Positions 1-9,390 of a stretch of DNA of 64,000 bases are shown here, one piece after another. Location of the stretch: positions 30,438 through 94,437 of the forward strand of contig NZ_CACVCC010000007.1 in NCBI RefSeq assembly GCF_902729355.1, read 5' to 3'. This stretch comes from Streptococcus sp. S784/96/1 (GTDB taxonomy: Bacteria; Bacillota; Bacilli; Lactobacillales; Streptococcaceae). Positions within the stretch are counted from its first letter, which is position 1, and each line of letters begins with the position of its first letter. The position numbers were made by a program, and so were the translations under genes. The notes beneath the pieces were generated by a model, which did not search any database, had not been told where the DNA came from, and worked only from the letters and a program-made list of their open reading frames with translations.

Positions 1-451
1 ATGGGTGGAAAGCAAAAACAATTGGATTACGAGTTTTCAATGCAATCAATGATTTAAAAATCGCAGTTGATGTTGGGTTAGTTGTTGGCGTGATACCACA
101 TACAACTCCTACAGGTTCTGCAATCAATGTTAAACCTGTCACGTCATCCTCTTCAATAATGCCAACTGTTTTTTGATGACGCATATTGTTTACAACATGT
201 TCACATGCAAATAAGTTTTTCGTTGCTTTGTCTTCAAAAACACCACGCCCTGTTTCACGAACGGCATGTTCTGCGAGGATACCATGAGCATCCAAGGCTG
301 CTACTGAAGCTTTGGCAACAATGTAGTCCACTTGTTCTTGATTCAGTTTACGGAACTCTTCAAGAGCTTCGAGACCTTTTTGAACAAGACCATCAACGTG
401 TGCTTGAGCTGCTGCTAACTTTTCTTCTGGGGTTACTGTTTTTTCCGCCAT
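1..451 (-). CDS. adhE: Bifunctional acetaldehyde-CoA/alcohol dehydrogenase AdhE, N-terminal part
   Basis: Only the first 150 codons are in the window; the gene runs off the left edge. Read on the minus strand it starts MAEKTVTPEEK and later shows CGITPTTNPTSTA, a hallmark of the N-terminal CoA-acylating aldehyde dehydrogenase domain of AdhE. The full protein is about 880 residues and reduces acetyl-CoA to acetaldehyde and then ethanol, regenerating NAD+ during mixed-acid fermentation. The ATG is preceded by GGAGACA. No frame break is seen in the visible part. Upstream sit an extended -10 promoter and a near-perfect Rex-type operator, so control by the NADH/NAD+ ratio is likely. Confidence 0.93.
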   Translation of the reverse strand, partial: MAEKTVTPEEKLAAAQAHVDGLVQKGLEALEEFRKLNQEQVDYIVAKASVAALDAHGILAEHAVRETGRGVFEDKATKNLFACEHVVNNMRHQKTVGIIEEDDVTGLTLIAEPVGVVCGITPTTNPTSTAIFKSLIALKTRNPIVFAFHP

Positions 452-503
452 GTTGTCTCCTTAAAAAACATTGTTATTTTTTTCACATTTATAGTGTAAT
501 TTC

Positions 504-531
504 ATTATAGCATATATTTTAACTTTGTAAA
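504..531 (-). promoter_or_regulatory. adhE promoter (extended -10)
   Basis: On the minus strand there is TTTACA (526-531), a 16-bp spacer and TATAAT (504-509) preceded by TGC, which makes an extended -10. The transcript would carry a leader of roughly 45 bases before the adhE ATG at 451. Confidence 0.7.
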
Positions 532-542
532 TAGTTTCACAA
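525..542. promoter_or_regulatory. Rex-type operator over the adhE -35
   Basis: The minus strand reads TTGTGAAACTATTTACAA, which matches the Rex consensus TTGTGAA-N4-TTCACAA except for one base in the second arm. It covers the -35 hexamer. Rex is the NADH-sensing repressor known to control adhE in many Firmicutes, so this is probably a repressor site. No binding data can be seen here. Confidence 0.65.
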
Positions 543-619
543 GGTTTTTTGAAAAATTTTGAAATTTGTGTTGATTTTTCGTTGAAAGCTTTTAAATTTT
601 CTGATATTTAACATCATGA

Positions 620-1084
620 ATTCTGTATTACACACTTTTGCAGTTTTTCCACACACAAACACACACTACTGTGGCTAATGCCTTCTGGGGTGTGTTGTGT
701 TAGAAAAGAGCATAAGGGAAACTGATATCACGTTCCGTGATATGCTGATAGAATCAACATTTCTCTTGCCGGTAATTTTCTCGGCTACGCCTACTTACAC
801 ACACTTGGATAGAGAAGCATCTTCATGATGTGGACTTTCCAACAGTTTCTGGTAAGCAACTTTCAGGACGACTGGCAGGCTATGTTCGTTTCCGAGTTTC
901 AAATTATCGTGTTATTGCAAAAATTGAAAATAATGATTTTGTAATAACTAATCTACATGTTGGACATCGTTCTAGTATTTATCGCAGAATCTAACAGAAA
1001 AATTAGTAACTAAAAAACAGCGATGTACTACCCAAAAAAGTTTAATAATTAATTGAGGCTAAGGACTGTATTCTGTATTACACA
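620..1084. repeat. 15-bp direct repeat flanking the toxin remnant
   Basis: ATTCTGTATTACACA occurs at 620-634 and again at 1070-1084, 450 bp apart in the same orientation, bracketing the RelE remnant. It could be a footprint of a past insertion or deletion. It is too short to prove a mobile element. Confidence 0.5.
806..994 (+). pseudogene. RelE/ParE-family toxin remnant
   Basis: One frame reads WIEKHLHDVDFP, then GKQLSGRLAGYVRFRVSNYR, then VGHRSSIYRRI and a TAA at 992-994. This is the C-terminal half of a RelE-like mRNA interferase (YRV core strand and a terminal VGHR..IY motif). No start codon, N-terminal half or antitoxin gene can be recognised upstream, so it is a decayed fragment. It lies between two copies of a 15-bp direct repeat (620-634 and 1070-1084). 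Confidence 0.7.
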
Positions 1085-1105
1085 GGACGCAGTCTTTTTT
1101 TATTT
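1061..1105 (+). terminator. Probable terminator after the toxin remnant
   Basis: GGACTG pairs with CAGTCT across an inner CTGT/ACAG stem and is followed by a run of seven Ts. It is the last recognisable signal of the decayed unit. The right copy of the 15-bp direct repeat forms part of this hairpin. Confidence 0.45.
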
Positions 1106-1179
1106 TATTTAACAAGAAGGGTGGTAAATTGATTTTTGTAATCTTTTGTCATTTAACAGTATTTATCGAAAAATCTGAT

Positions 1180-1213
1180 AATAAAACCGAGCTGTTCCCA
1201 GCTCGGTTTTATT
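1180..1213 (-). terminator. Intrinsic terminator of the M-like gene
   Basis: A perfect 15-bp stem (1180-1194 with 1199-1213) and a 4-base loop lie 11 bp downstream of the M-like stop codon. The A/T-rich base of the stem supplies the U-run on either strand, so it may terminate in both directions. Confidence 0.85.
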
Positions 1214-1224
1214 GTCTTTATCAC

Positions 1225-3339
1225 CTATTGTTCAAGGTTTGCGTTTTGCTTTTTTCTTTTTCTTGAATAAGCAAAGAGCCCTGTGAATCCAGTCAACAAA
1301 CCAAGGTATTGCAGAAGGTCAGTTGAAGCAGTACCGGTGTTTGGTAACTGTTTCTTCTGCTCTTTTTCTGCTGTTTTAGCTGCTGGTGCTGCTTGAGCAA
1401 CTGGCTTAGCCACGCGTTGCTTGTCGCTTGATTTGGTGGTAGGAGTAATCGTATTTGTGTTTTTCTTAGGTTTTGGCATGTCTTTATTAGGCTCAAAACG
1501 TGGTTTATCATCATTGATTAAAGGATCAACTTTATCAGTCTTTTTCTCGTCTGACTTAGGCTGTTTTTCAGGCTCGACAGGCAAGATTGGTTTAATTTGC
1601 TCTTCTTTTTCTTTTGGTTTTTCACCTTCAGATTTTGGTACTTGCGGTTGCTCAGCTTTAGGTTGCTCCATCATATCACTTGGTTTTTTCAACTCAGCAA
1701 GTTTTGCTTTCAACTCAGCAACTAGAGCTTCTGATTTTTCTAGTTCTTTAGTCAATCGGTCTTTTTCAGCTTGTAGCTCTTGCCCATTGGCTTGCGCCTC
1801 TGATAAGCTCTTCTTGAGGTCAAGATTTTTCTTGGTTAACTCAGACAGTTTTTCTTCTAATTGTTTTACAGCATCTTGGGAATCTTGAAGCGATTTCGCT
1901 AATTGATCACGCTCTGACTGTAAGTCCTTTAATTTGCCTTGGTTTTCAGACAAGCGACGTTCTAAATCTGCTTTTTGTGCAGCAAGTTCTGCCTCTTTAG
2001 ATTGCAGTTGTTTTTCCAAATTAGACTTTTGCGTCATCAATTCTTTGTTTTGACCCTCTAAGTCTGTTAGTTGTTTCTGCAAGTCCTTAAATTTTTGCTG
2101 ATCTTCTTTAGGCAGCTGCTCTTTTGGCTGGTTAGCCAACTGTTCTTCAAGTGACTTCACTGTGCCTTCTAACTTAGCTTTATCAGCCTCTAACTGAGCT
2201 TGCTTAGCTTCCAAGTCAGCTTTTTCAGCTGATAAGGCTTGCTCGCTTTGTCTCAAAGCTTCTACTTCTGCTGATTTCTTGCCGATTTCTGTCTGACTAT
2301 CGGTTAGTTTTTTATCCAGCTCTTCTTGTTTTGCTTTTTCTTTGGCAAGTTCTGCACTTAAGCGCTCTTGCTCTTCTTTAAGCTTCATGTTTTCAAGTTG
2401 AACATTCCCTTCAGGCTTAGTTTTTAGAGAATCTTCTAAAATCTTCTTCTGTGTTTCTAAAGTATCTATTACTTTTGCTTGATTATTTTTTTGGAGTTCT
2501 AAGTCCTCTTTTTGCTCTTTCAAAGTTTCTAATTGTGTTAGAGCTTCTCTATGTTCTTCTTGAAGTGCTTGTTTTTCATCACCAATGGCTTGAACGCGTT
2601 TCTCGAGTTTGTCCTTATCAGACTCCAGTTTTTGCTTCTCATGACTGAGGTTAGTTTTCTCGTCTTGAAGACGTTTGACTTCGGTATTAGATTTTTCTTG
2701 GTCTTCTCGTTGTTTATTCACTTCATCATTTAATTGTCTTATCTCCTCCTCATTTTCTTGCAACTTAGTCCTAAGCTCTCTCAGTTCCTCTTTCATCCTC
2801 TGATTCTCTTGACCAGTCTCTGTTCCTGAAAGTTTAGATTCCAAATCTCTTTTTTCATGTTGCAACTTTTCATTTTCTTGACTCAATCCATCAAGTTTTT
2901 GTAAAAAATCTTTTTGACTTTCTTTGAACTCCTCCAATTGATTTTCCAGAGCATTTGTCAACATCTTATTTTTTTCTTGTTCTTCATTTAATTCCTTAAG
3001 AAGTAAATCTTCATCATTTCTTCTTCCTTCATGAAGGTCACGCCCTGCGATTTCTTTCAGAAGAAGACTAAATAATCGCGCTCTAGCAGCATCATCACTT
3101 TCTACAAAAAAATTAAGCCCGTTCGGCTCCTTAGCCGCGATTCTCAACTCCTCAAGAGTAAACTCTTGAAGAACTTTTTTAACTTCTTCATCCTCAAACT
3201 TTTTACCTTTAATAAGGACTTTCCCCAATCTCTGAGCCGCTGCTTCTTTAGCCCAAACAGGGGTTGTTGATATGGTGCCTGCTAGCAGGGCTGCTGTCAA
3301 GGTCACTTGACACAGTTTTGTTAATTTGCGTGATCGCAT
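1225..3339 (-). CDS. LPXTG-anchored coiled-coil M-like surface protein
   Basis: This 704-residue protein is exported and wall-anchored. Residues 1-30 are a signal peptide ending TTPVWA without the usual YSIRK/GS motif. Residues 31-95 are a non-repetitive N-terminal segment. Residues 95-555 are almost pure heptad coiled coil (runs such as KADLEAKQAQLEADKAKLEG). Residues 556-660 are a Pro/Lys/Glu-rich wall-spanning part. LPNTG lies at 665-669, followed by a hydrophobic stretch and a basic tail. The architecture is that of streptococcal M and M-like proteins, which bind fibrinogen, IgG or plasminogen, but the N terminus matches no M type I can name, so the ligand is unknown. The gene stands alone between the ntp terminator and adhE, with its own -10 and terminator. 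Confidence 0.85.
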   Translation of the reverse strand: MRSRKLTKLCQVTLTAALLAGTISTTPVWAKEAAAQRLGKVLIKGKKFEDEEVKKVLQEFTLEELRIAAKEPNGLNFFVESDDAARARLFSLLLKEIAGRDLHEGRRNDEDLLLKELNEEQEKNKMLTNALENQLEEFKESQKDFLQKLDGLSQENEKLQHEKRDLESKLSGTETGQENQRMKEELRELRTKLQENEEEIRQLNDEVNKQREDQEKSNTEVKRLQDEKTNLSHEKQKLESDKDKLEKRVQAIGDEKQALQEEHREALTQLETLKEQKEDLELQKNNQAKVIDTLETQKKILEDSLKTKPEGNVQLENMKLKEEQERLSAELAKEKAKQEELDKKLTDSQTEIGKKSAEVEALRQSEQALSAEKADLEAKQAQLEADKAKLEGTVKSLEEQLANQPKEQLPKEDQQKFKDLQKQLTDLEGQNKELMTQKSNLEKQLQSKEAELAAQKADLERRLSENQGKLKDLQSERDQLAKSLQDSQDAVKQLEEKLSELTKKNLDLKKSLSEAQANGQELQAEKDRLTKELEKSEALVAELKAKLAELKKPSDMMEQPKAEQPQVPKSEGEKPKEKEEQIKPILPVEPEKQPKSDEKKTDKVDPLINDDKPRFEPNKDMPKPKKNTNTITPTTKSSDKQRVAKPVAQAAPAAKTAEKEQKKQLPNTGTASTDLLQYLGLLTGFTGLFAYSRKRKKQNANLEQ

Positions 3340-3373
3340 AGAAAAAAACCTTCTTTCGCTGTTTAATAGCTAA

Positions 3374-3379
3374 ATTATA
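3374..3379 (-). promoter_or_regulatory. -10 element of the M-like gene
   Basis: TATAAT lies about 35 bp upstream of the ATG on the minus strand. No good -35 is seen at the right spacing, which would suit an activator-dependent promoter. No Mga site can be called with confidence. Confidence 0.45.
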
Positions 3380-3524
3380 GTTTATTATCCTATTAGCCAC
3401 CTACCTAAAATCTGTTTTTCGTCTACTTTTTTTAGTAAAACGTACTAAGCAAGGAATGACTAAAGAAAAAGCGGCTTGGAAAAAAGCCTTCTGCCCTCTT
3501 GAATTATAAACTAAAGACAATATC

Positions 3525-3690
3525 ATGCAGTGGTTAATTGAAGGCCTTGGAAATGGTCTCTTCTTCATTTTCAAGTGTTCGACCGAATCGTCTACTGGAC
3601 AATTTCAGCCTGAGCATAAAAAAACAGAGAGCGAGGACAATCGACATCGTCATTTTTTGACGATTTAACGAATGTTGCCCCACTCTCTTA
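3525..3690 (-). repeat. Dispersed repeat copy B including the ntp operon terminator
   Basis: Read on the minus strand this begins AGAGAGTGGGGCAA, forms a long imperfect stem with TTGTCCTCGCTCTCT, contains an inner perfect ATCGTCA/TGACGAT stem (around 3645-3668) and ends in TTTTTTT (3618-3624). It should terminate the ntp operon. Further on it carries ACACTTGAAAATGAAGA and TCAATTAACCACTGC, both shared with the repeat at 14288-14385. It is a degenerate copy of a dispersed intergenic repeat. Confidence 0.6.
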
Positions 3691-3710
3691 CGTTTGAGAC
3701 TGATATTTCT

Positions 3711-4331
3711 TTACTGGATGTCTTTGACTTTCATCATACGGATAATGTTACTCCGTTCATTTTCTTCCAGTTTCATCTGGATATAATCAATCGTCTCTTG
3801 TAGCTGAGGAATAATCATGTGTTCCAAGGCATTGACACGACGACGGGTTTTTTCAATTTCATCTGCCAAGAGCTGACAGGTTTTCTCAATCTCAGTCAAT
3901 TCTAACAAATCCTGGCTGATGGTTTGGAAGGTATCAATGGCATCATCCATCTCACTATTGGAGTTTAAGAAACCGTATTGAAACTCACTTGTCTTCTCAG
4001 GTAACTGGACGTGAAGCTGAGGCACATCGACTGACATGATGTTTTTCTGATCAATCTGTAAATTGACAGCCTGTGTTGGCAAGGCAAAGGATTCCTCAAT
4101 GAAACTTTCTGACAGGATTGACTTGGCAAGGACGAAGGCCTGCATCGCACGCGTTAGCCGCTCTTCAACCGACTGACGTAAGAGGTTATTTTGCTTAATC
4201 AAGTCAATAAAGCGACGCATGAGTTCATCTTGCTTATCCTTGAGTAATTTGTGACCACGGGTAGAGGTTTTCAATCGTTTTTTAAGGACTGACAGCTCCA
4301 TACGGGTCGGTTTTACATTAAGTCTTGCCAT
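3711..4331 (-). CDS. ntpD: V-type ATPase subunit D
   Basis: This 206-residue protein is the central rotor shaft of the V1 sector, transmitting rotation from the A3B3 head to the membrane ring. It starts [20 protein letters not shown], the typical subunit D start, and ends in a long helical region with [13 protein letters not shown], the conserved C-terminal D motif. It is the last gene of the operon, 4 bp after ntpB, and is followed by the structured terminator near 3620-3690. The E. hirae operon continues with ntpH and ntpJ, which are not present here. Confidence 0.93.
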   Translation of the reverse strand: MARLNVKPTRMELSVLKKRLKTSTRGHKLLKDKQDELMRRFIDLIKQNNLLRQSVEERLTRAMQAFVLAKSILSESFIEESFALPTQAVNLQIDQKNIMSVDVPQLHVQLPEKTSEFQYGFLNSNSEMDDAIDTFQTISQDLLELTEIEKTCQLLADEIEKTRRRVNALEHMIIPQLQETIDYIQMKLEENERSNIIRMMKVKDIQ

Positions 4332-4335
4332 AGGA

Positions 4336-5715
4336 CTAGCCCTCCGTTTTTGGAAGGTATTCGTCTAGCATGTCATCCTTAATCCGTTTCAACTCTGTTC
4401 GTGGCAAGATTGACAAGAGTTCCCATCCTAGGGTCAAACTGTCAATGATGCTACGATTGGTGTAGAAGCCTTGGTTAATGTATTCTTCCTCAAAACGGGT
4501 CGTGAATTTCACATACAATTTATCCGTTTCAGAGAGGGCTGACTCTCCAAGAACGACTGCCAATTCTTTAACCTGCTTCCCTTGGGCATAAGCTGCAAAG
4601 AGTTGGTTCATGGTTGCTGCATGGTCAGCACGCGTCTTGCCTTCACCCGTTCCCTTATCTTTCAGACGAGAAAGAGACGGCAACACATTGATTGGTGGTT
4701 TGTAACCAGCATTATACAAGTCACGCGCCAAGATAATCTGACCTTCTGTAATATAACCAGTCAAGTCAGGAATTGGGTGGGTGATATCATCCTCTGGCAT
4801 GGTCAGGATTGGAATCTGAGTCACAGACCCTTTTTTACCAACCAAACGTCCCGCACGCTCGTAAAGGGTTGACAAGTTCGTGTATAAGTAACCTGGGTAA
4901 CCACGACGACCTGGTACCTCACGACGAGCTGCTGAGACCTCACGAAGGGCTTCACAGTAGTTGGTCATGTCTGTCATGATAACCAAAACGTGCATGTCTT
5001 TTTCATAAGCCAAATACTCGGCTGTCGTCAAGGCCATTTTTGGTGTGGCAATACGCTCAATCGCTGGGTCGTTAGCTAAGTTGATAAACATGACTGAACG
5101 CTCAATGGCACCTGTCTTACGGAAGTCTTCCATGAAATATTCCGCTTCTTCAAAGGTAATCCCCATTGCTGCAAAGACAACGGCAAATTTCTCATCTGAG
5201 TTAAGTACAGTCGCTTGACGGGCAATCTGAGCAGCTAATTCCTTATGAGGCAGACCTGAGCCAGAGAACACTGGCAATTTCTGACCACGCACGAGCGTGT
5301 TCAAATGGTCAATGGCTGAGATACCTGTTTGGATAAATTCATCTGGGTAGTCACGACGGATTGGGTTAATCGCTTGGCCATTGATATCAAGGCTTTGCTC
5401 TGCCAAAATCTCTGGACCACCATCCTTGACCTTACCCATTCCATCAAAGACACGTCCAAGCATGTCTTCTGACACCGCAAGTTCTAGCGGTTTACCACGG
5501 AAACGAACTTTCGTATCACGCAAGTTAATTCCTGCGGCACTTTCAAAGAGCTGCACAACAGCCTTGTCTTCTTGAACTTCCAAGACTTGACCGCGACGGG
5601 TTGAGCCATCTTGGGTTTGAATATCAACTAGCTCATCAAACTTGATGCCTTCAACACCCTCAACCATCATCAGAGGGCCGACAACTTCGCTGACCGTTTT
5701 GTATTCTTTAATCAT
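4336..5715 (-). CDS. ntpB: V-type ATPase subunit B
   Basis: This 459-residue, non-catalytic nucleotide-binding-fold subunit alternates with NtpA in the A3B3 hexamer. It starts [20 protein letters not shown]. The P-loop is degenerate ([12 protein letters not shown], near residues 152-163), as expected for subunit B. The conserved [17 protein letters not shown] and [15 protein letters not shown] segments are intact. Length matches E. hirae NtpB (458). The start overlaps the end of ntpA by 8 bp, which suggests translational coupling. Confidence 0.95.
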   Translation of the reverse strand: MIKEYKTVSEVVGPLMMVEGVEGIKFDELVDIQTQDGSTRRGQVLEVQEDKAVVQLFESAAGINLRDTKVRFRGKPLELAVSEDMLGRVFDGMGKVKDGGPEILAEQSLDINGQAINPIRRDYPDEFIQTGISAIDHLNTLVRGQKLPVFSGSGLPHKELAAQIARQATVLNSDEKFAVVFAAMGITFEEAEYFMEDFRKTGAIERSVMFINLANDPAIERIATPKMALTTAEYLAYEKDMHVLVIMTDMTNYCEALREVSAARREVPGRRGYPGYLYTNLSTLYERAGRLVGKKGSVTQIPILTMPEDDITHPIPDLTGYITEGQIILARDLYNAGYKPPINVLPSLSRLKDKGTGEGKTRADHAATMNQLFAAYAQGKQVKELAVVLGESALSETDKLYVKFTTRFEEEYINQGFYTNRSIIDSLTLGWELLSILPRTELKRIKDDMLDEYLPKTEG

Positions 5716-7492
5716 TGGCAGTCATTCCTCCTTTCGCCACAATCGCTTTAAGCTCTTCTGGGATTGACAATAGCAGAGCTTCTAATTGATCGAGGTCTTT
5801 TTCAGCAACATACTTGGCACGCGCAATACGGTCACGTAAAGCAACTGTCCCTGATAAAATTTCATTGTAGTAGGCACCTAGCTCTAATGCTTTACGCGCT
5901 TCTTTTTCAAAGGTACTAATCAAGTCAAGCATGAGTGATTGTTTTGCATAAGACGTAAAGGTATCCACTTCATCAAAGGCATTTTGTTGGAGATAGTCCT
6001 CACGGATCATACGGGCAATCAACATGGTAATCTTGTCCTTATCAGATAGGGAATCAAGACCAACCAAACGCACGATTTCTTCCAATTCTGACTCTTCTTG
6101 AAGAGTTTTCATGGCATGCGTTACTTTCTCAGACCAGTTTGTTCCCAATTTTTCATTGAGGTATTTACCAATTTCATCTGAATAAAGTGAATAAGATGAC
6201 AACCAGTTCATTGATGGGAAGTGACGTTTTTGTGCCAAGAGAGCATCCAATCCCCAGAACACTTTAACGATACGAAGCGTATTTTGCGTAACAGGCTCAG
6301 AAATATCTCCTCCAGGAGGTGATACTGCACCAATAGCTGTAACAGACCCTTCACGCCCTGTGCTACCAAGTGAAATGACTTTACCCGCACGCTCATAGTA
6401 TTCTGCAATACGGCTACCAAGATAAGCTGGATATCCTTCGTCACCAGGCATTTCTTCCAAACGCCCTGACATTTCACGGAGCGCCTCTGCCCAACGAGAG
6501 GTAGAGTCAGCCATGATCGCAACATTGTAACCCATGTCACGGAAGTATTCTGCAATGGTGATACCTGTATAAATAGAGGCCTCACGTGCCGCTACGGGCA
6601 TGTTAGACGTATTAGCAATCAAAATGGTGCGGTTCATCAATGACTGGCCAGTATTTGGGTCAATCAATTCTGGGAACTCATTCAAAACGTCAGTCATTTC
6701 ATTTCCACGTTCCCCACAACCAACGTAAACGACGATGTCCACGTCAGACCATTTCGCCACTTGGTGTTGCACAACAGTTTTACCAGCCCCAAATGGTCCA
6801 GGTACCGCAGCTCCACCACCCTTAGCAACTGGGAAGAAAGTGTCAATGACACGTTGACCAGTCAACATCGGTTCTCTTGGATTTAATTTTTGAGCAAATG
6901 GACGACCACGACGAACTGGCCATTTTTGCATCAAGGTAAAGCTTTCTTCGCCAGTCGCTGTTTCAAGAACATAAACCGTATCATCTAAGGTGTAGTCACC
7001 TTCTTTGATAGATTTAACAACCCCTTCTTTACCGAAAGGTACCATAATGCGGTGCTCAATAACAGAGGTTTCTTGAACCGTTCCGACAATATCTCCAGCA
7101 ACCACCTTGTCACCAACTGTAACTGTTGGGGCAAAATGCCATACTTTTTGTCGGCTTAGAGGCTTAACTTCTACACCACGTAAAAGGAAGTCACTGTTTG
7201 TTTCTTCATGGTAGGTATCTAAAGGACGTTGAATTCCATCAAACATCTGCGAGAGAATACCAGGTCCTAACTCTACTGAGAGAGCTTCACCAGTCGTCAC
7301 AACTGGCTCACCAGGACCAATTCCTGATGTTTCTTCGTAAACCTGAATAGATGCGACATCTTTACGCATCTCAATGATTTCACCAATAAGGCCAATAGTT
7401 CCGACCTTACAAATATCTTGAATATTAGCATCTTCCATGCCACTAGCCATGACCAGCGGACCAGATACTTTTATAATTGTTCCAGTTTTCAC
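5708..7492 (-). CDS. ntpA: V-type ATPase catalytic subunit A
   Basis: This is the ATP-hydrolysing subunit of the V1 head. It has an N-terminal beta-barrel ([14 protein letters not shown]), the long insertion typical of subunit A, the Walker A motif GPFGAGKT near residue 235, the motif [14 protein letters not shown], and [21 protein letters not shown] place the start at a GTG (7492) giving 594 residues, because AAAGGAG lies 5 bp before it and the protein then begins like E. hirae NtpA (593 residues). An upstream ATG at 7507 would add five residues and lacks a good ribosome-binding site. It follows ntpG and overlaps ntpB. Confidence 0.93.
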   Translation of the reverse strand: MKTGTIIKVSGPLVMASGMEDANIQDICKVGTIGLIGEIIEMRKDVASIQVYEETSGIGPGEPVVTTGEALSVELGPGILSQMFDGIQRPLDTYHEETNSDFLLRGVEVKPLSRQKVWHFAPTVTVGDKVVAGDIVGTVQETSVIEHRIMVPFGKEGVVKSIKEGDYTLDDTVYVLETATGEESFTLMQKWPVRRGRPFAQKLNPREPMLTGQRVIDTFFPVAKGGGAAVPGPFGAGKTVVQHQVAKWSDVDIVVYVGCGERGNEMTDVLNEFPELIDPNTGQSLMNRTILIANTSNMPVAAREASIYTGITIAEYFRDMGYNVAIMADSTSRWAEALREMSGRLEEMPGDEGYPAYLGSRIAEYYERAGKVISLGSTGREGSVTAIGAVSPPGGDISEPVTQNTLRIVKVFWGLDALLAQKRHFPSMNWLSSYSLYSDEIGKYLNEKLGTNWSEKVTHAMKTLQEESELEEIVRLVGLDSLSDKDKITMLIARMIREDYLQQNAFDEVDTFTSYAKQSLMLDLISTFEKEARKALELGAYYNEILSGTVALRDRIARAKYVAEKDLDQLEALLLSIPEELKAIVAKGGMTAND

Positions 7493-7530
7493 ACGAGCTC
7501 CTTTCATCAGATCTTTTCGTGTTTTATCTT

Positions 7531-7842
7531 CTAGAGAATATTCTGCCCAATGGCTTTTTCAACATTATCTTGAATATTTTGCATACCTAGCCCCAAACTC
7601 CCTTTATGATTAGGAATTAGGATAACTGCAGGCACTGCCTGACTGCGGTAGCACTCTAACGTTTCAGGGATTTCTTGAGCCAGACTTTCTGTCACATAAA
7701 TAATCCCATAATTATCCTGAGCCAATTGGTCAATCGTTTGGCGAGCCACTCGGCTTGTTTTCGCATCAAAAATATCAAAGCCAATCATCTTGAAAGGGAG
7801 AATCGAGTCTTTATCACCGACAACAGCAATCTTATAAGTCAT
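7531..7842 (-). CDS. ntpG: V-type ATPase subunit F (NtpG)
   Basis: A 103-residue Rossmann-like protein that sits on the rotor beside subunit [21 protein letters not shown] is the typical start of the F subunit, and the C-terminal half has the [14 protein letters not shown] and VILIPNHKG pattern of the family. It overlaps the end of ntpC by 11 bp and is followed by ntpA after a short gap, which is the E. hirae gene order. Confidence 0.92.
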   Translation of the reverse strand: MTYKIAVVGDKDSILPFKMIGFDIFDAKTSRVARQTIDQLAQDNYGIIYVTESLAQEIPETLECYRSQAVPAVILIPNHKGSLGLGMQNIQDNVEKAIGQNIL

Positions 7843-8815
7843 AAATCGGTCTCATCCTTTCTCTCAGCATAGCTTGGTCAAAATGGTTTACCTTGCCTGT
7901 TAAGATGAGGCGAAGATTTTTGACTTCCATTTCCTTGTAATAGTGATAGGCTAATAATGGTAAATAGCCAAAGGCTTCAAAGCGAGCCTCATCCAAATAG
8001 ACATGTGATACACGATCACGTGCCAGTTCGAGCGATAAATTTAAGTTTCCATTTTGATCAATCATACCTGCTAGAGCACCAGCATAGGCTGTTTCATTCA
8101 ACAAGTTAAGAATCTCTTCGTACCGATTGGCTTGCGCTAGCCCAATGAGTTCTAGTTGATTAAGTTGACCTTCATTTGATAAAACAGTTATCAGAAAGGC
8201 TCGCGACAGCTTTTTATCCCGCAAGCGGAAAATACAATTCAAATTATAAAGATCAACCCAAGCCTGTACCATGTTAAGAATAACTGAGTCATCTAACTCG
8301 CGCGCAACTGCTACCAAGTGTTTGAAGTAACGACGGTCAAGAAGGATATCAACACTTTCTAGTCGTCCATACTCACGATAATCTTGACAGGTATCCTGCA
8401 CCGCTTGTACCAAGAGTTCTGGTAAGGTTTCAGATTGTTCTGTCTTGACTAGATTTCTCAACTCATCAATAGGATACCCCCCCATAGGTAAGAGGAGATC
8501 TGTTAACTCCAAACCTGCTAAATGATTTTTCAAAAGTACTTTTAGATTATGATAAGTATAAATCAGAGAAAAAATCTGAGCTACTGGGGCATCTTCAACT
8601 TGTTCTGTCACAAATTCAGATGTTTTAGCCAACTCTGCCATTAATAGCGGTTCAAAATCCTCAGTAAGATCATGGTATTGAGTTGATTTCAACAGTTGCT
8701 GAGCTTGAACGAAGTCTTTAGCCTTTAGCAGACTTTCAAAGGTATCTCGACTCAATAATTCCTTTTCACGAATACGGACAGCCGTATTGATACTTGCATA
8801 GTCAATATCTAGCAT
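7832..8815 (-). CDS. ntpC: V-type ATPase subunit C/d
   Basis: This alpha-helical, funnel-shaped subunit couples the D-F shaft to the membrane ring. The frame is open from 8836, but AAGGAGG lies 5 bp before the ATG at 8815, giving MLDIDYASINTAVRIREKEL, the usual start; 327 residues. The pattern of repeated short helices (YTYHNLKVLLKNH, RVSHVYLDEARFEAFGYLP) fits the family. The ribosome-binding site lies in the last codons of the upstream ntpE, so translation is probably coupled. Confidence 0.9.
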   Translation of the reverse strand: MLDIDYASINTAVRIREKELLSRDTFESLLKAKDFVQAQQLLKSTQYHDLTEDFEPLLMAELAKTSEFVTEQVEDAPVAQIFSLIYTYHNLKVLLKNHLAGLELTDLLLPMGGYPIDELRNLVKTEQSETLPELLVQAVQDTCQDYREYGRLESVDILLDRRYFKHLVAVARELDDSVILNMVQAWVDLYNLNCIFRLRDKKLSRAFLITVLSNEGQLNQLELIGLAQANRYEEILNLLNETAYAGALAGMIDQNGNLNLSLELARDRVSHVYLDEARFEAFGYLPLLAYHYYKEMEVKNLRLILTGKVNHFDQAMLRERMRPIYDL

Positions 8816-8828
8816 AGCAACCTCCTTG

Positions 8829-9380
8829 CTATCCAAGTTGACGTGACAAACGTCCCATCATGTCTTGGGTCAAATCAGTTAAAAGGGCACGGAAAAGGTA
8901 ATTGTAACGCACACCATCAGCTTCAAGAACAAAACCTGCTTCGTTTGGAATATTTTCTGCATTCAAACTCACATGAGATGGCAGGTTTAAGTCATGTTGA
9001 CTCTGTTCACCTAGCTGTAAACTGTAGTGTTTACGTTTATCCAACTGTTCCAAGACGCCTTGTAAGAAGCTGTTAAAAGTTTGGCTGTCCCAATTTGCCA
9101 TGGCTTGATAGGCCTTGTCAAATAAGCTACGCAACTGCTCTTGTCGATTTGAAAGAATGGCATTACGACTTTTATTGTCAATACCTTGCAAGGCCGTTGC
9201 CGTTTCTAAGGCAAATTTACTATCTAGCTTTGCTTTTTCTGCTCTTTCTTTTTCAGAAATAGCCATCAAACCTGCTTCTAGTCTTGCCTTCTCATCAGCT
9301 GTTGCTTTTTCTAATAAAAGCGACAATTCTTCCTCTTTACGGGCTAAAATATTAGCCGTAAATTCCTGTAATTCTGTCAT
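8829..9380 (-). CDS. ntpE: V-type ATPase subunit E
   Basis: A 183-residue peripheral stalk subunit. The first 100 residues form a charged helix for pairing with NtpF (ARKEEELSLLLEKATADEKA), and the C-terminal part is a small globular domain (LPSHVSLNAENIPNEAGFVLE) with GVRYNYLFRALL near the end. It forms, with NtpF, the stator that ties the A3B3 head to subunit I. It sits between ntpK and ntpC in the conserved order. Confidence 0.9.
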   Translation of the reverse strand: MTELQEFTANILARKEEELSLLLEKATADEKARLEAGLMAISEKERAEKAKLDSKFALETATALQGIDNKSRNAILSNRQEQLRSLFDKAYQAMANWDSQTFNSFLQGVLEQLDKRKHYSLQLGEQSQHDLNLPSHVSLNAENIPNEAGFVLEADGVRYNYLFRALLTDLTQDMMGRLSRQLG

Positions 9381-9390
9381 AGGCTCACCC

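Noticed and set aside
205..510. Plus-strand open frame of 101 codons over the adhE start
   Set aside because: It is the shadow of adhE on the other strand and has no ribosome-binding site; the adhE frame is clear.
3380..3440. Mga binding site at the M-like promoter
   Set aside because: No stretch close enough to known Mga targets could be seen, and the gene is not in an mga region.
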